Shown here in pieces: positions 63,512-64,000 of a stretch of DNA of 64,000 nt. How positions within the stretch are numbered: the first letter of the stretch is position 1; every line of letters starts with the position of its first letter. Origin of the DNA: Streptomyces longispororuber (GTDB lineage Bacteria > Actinomycetota > Actinomycetes > Streptomycetales > Streptomycetaceae); assembly GCF_014656095.1 (NCBI RefSeq), contig NZ_BNBT01000003.1, forward strand, positions 1 through 64,000, in the 5' to 3' direction. A program made the position numbers and the translations under genes. The notes under the pieces were generated by a model that saw nothing but the letters and a program-made list of their open reading frames with translations, searched no databases and had not been told where the DNA came from.

Positions 63512-64000
63512 CTACGGGCGCGTGGAACGCGCCGCCGTGACCGCCACGGTGGTGTACCGCATCGTGAAGCCGCCCCCGGCCGCGTCGACGGCCGCCCCGA
63601 CCCCGGCGAGGACCTCCTGCAGGCGGGCCGCCGGGAGGAGGGTGTGGCCGCCGGTGGTGGGGAGCTGGTCCAGCCACTCGTCGCGCGTGTAGTGCCGCTC
63701 CCAGTCGAACCGCCACAGCTCCGGCTCGCGGAAGGCGCCCGCCGCCCGCATCCCGTCGGCGGCCCTGGCGCTCAACGCTCCGTACGCGTCCACCTCCGGC
63801 GCCGCCCACTGGCGCGCGGCGAGCGAGTCCGGCAGGAGGCGGCGGTAGACCTCGGCGAAGGACTCCACGAGGGGCGCCGGGGGTCGGCCCGCGTTCCAGA
63901 ACACCGCGAGGCGGCCGCCGGGCCGCAGGGCCCGTGCCGCCCGCACGGCACCCGCGTCCGGGTCCACCCAGTGCCAGGTCTGGCCGGAGACGACCGCGTC
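63512..64000 (-). CDS. Class I SAM-dependent methyltransferase, 5' part beyond window
   Basis: The leftward gene runs off the right edge; 162 codons are visible. The start of the visible part reads VVSGQTWHWVDPDAGAVRAA and then ARALRPGGRLAVFW, the motif III-IV region of class I methyltransferases; the following helical and C-terminal strands (FTMRYTTVAVTAA) complete the fold. The SAM-binding Gly-rich motif lies outside the window. The substrate is unknown. The stop is TAG at 63512-63514. Confidence 0.85.
   Translation of the reverse strand, partial: DAVVSGQTWHWVDPDAGAVRAARALRPGGRLAVFWNAGRPPAPLVESFAEVYRRLLPDSLAARQWAAPEVDAYGALSARAADGMRAAGAFREPELWRFDWERHYTRDEWLDQLPTTGGHTLLPAARLQEVLAGVGAAVDAAGGGFTMRYTTVAVTAARSTRP

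Overview
The window is high-GC actinomycete DNA and is almost certainly Streptomyces. Coding regions run at 70% GC or more with strong third-position bias. It carries wblA, bldG, a 224-residue Crp and several TTA codons. The gene order from about 20 kb to the right edge matches the S. coelicolor block that I recall as SCO3580 down to SCO3547 (PBP, wblA, two ArsA-like ATPases, Crp, Nth, MarP-like protease, NhaA, acetyl-CoA synthetase, Tad locus, helicase, bldG and partner, H+-pyrophosphatase).

Left part (1-19.8 kb): an actinomycete integrative and conjugative element (AICE) and its accessory genes. The left arm (about 0.2-4.9 kb) has two overlapping unknown genes, an AT-richer island with a Cys-rich protein and a VapBC-type toxin-antitoxin pair, an XRE/TPR regulator and a small GntR regulator. 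The core (5.3-17.4 kb) is one rightward array. It contains a stand-alone RapZ C-terminal domain, a DUF2637 membrane protein, a GGDEF diguanylate cyclase, small unknowns, a TraB/FtsK translocase followed by palindromic clt-like repeats, three Spd-type small membrane proteins, a C5 methyltransferase, a primase-polymerase and DUF3631 ATPase replication pair, a direct-repeat array, an excisionase and a tyrosine integrase. A GHKL ATPase gene lies between the integrase and a tRNA-Pro(CGG) gene, a plausible cargo position. I could not find the second copy of the tRNA 3' end that would mark the far end of the element, so its limits are inferred.

Right part (19.8-64 kb): conserved chromosome. It holds envelope functions (PBP, NhaA, holin-like protein, deacetylase lipoprotein), developmental regulators (wblA, crp, bldG and its ATPase partner), central metabolism (acs with a translationally coupled leader ORF, hppA, a SulP-carbonic anhydrase fusion), DNA repair (nth), hydrolases (two Nudix, MBL, epoxide hydrolase-like, metallophosphoesterase) and a Tad pilus-like operon (Ssd/CpaE, TadA, TadB, TadC, DUF4244, two TadE-like).

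The most unusual signals are in the AICE. The integrase has a LacI-type helix-turn-helix inserted in its catalytic domain. TTA codons occur in the integrase, excisionase, diguanylate cyclase, methyltransferase and the Cys-rich gene. There is a tRNA T-arm/acceptor minihelix between two operon genes, a pair of hairpins with a conserved loop and covarying stems, and two repeat clusters (after traB and after the replication gene) built on the same CCGCTA core. In the chromosome, nine genes have a -10-like hexamer 6-8 nt before the start codon, which suggests leaderless transcripts.
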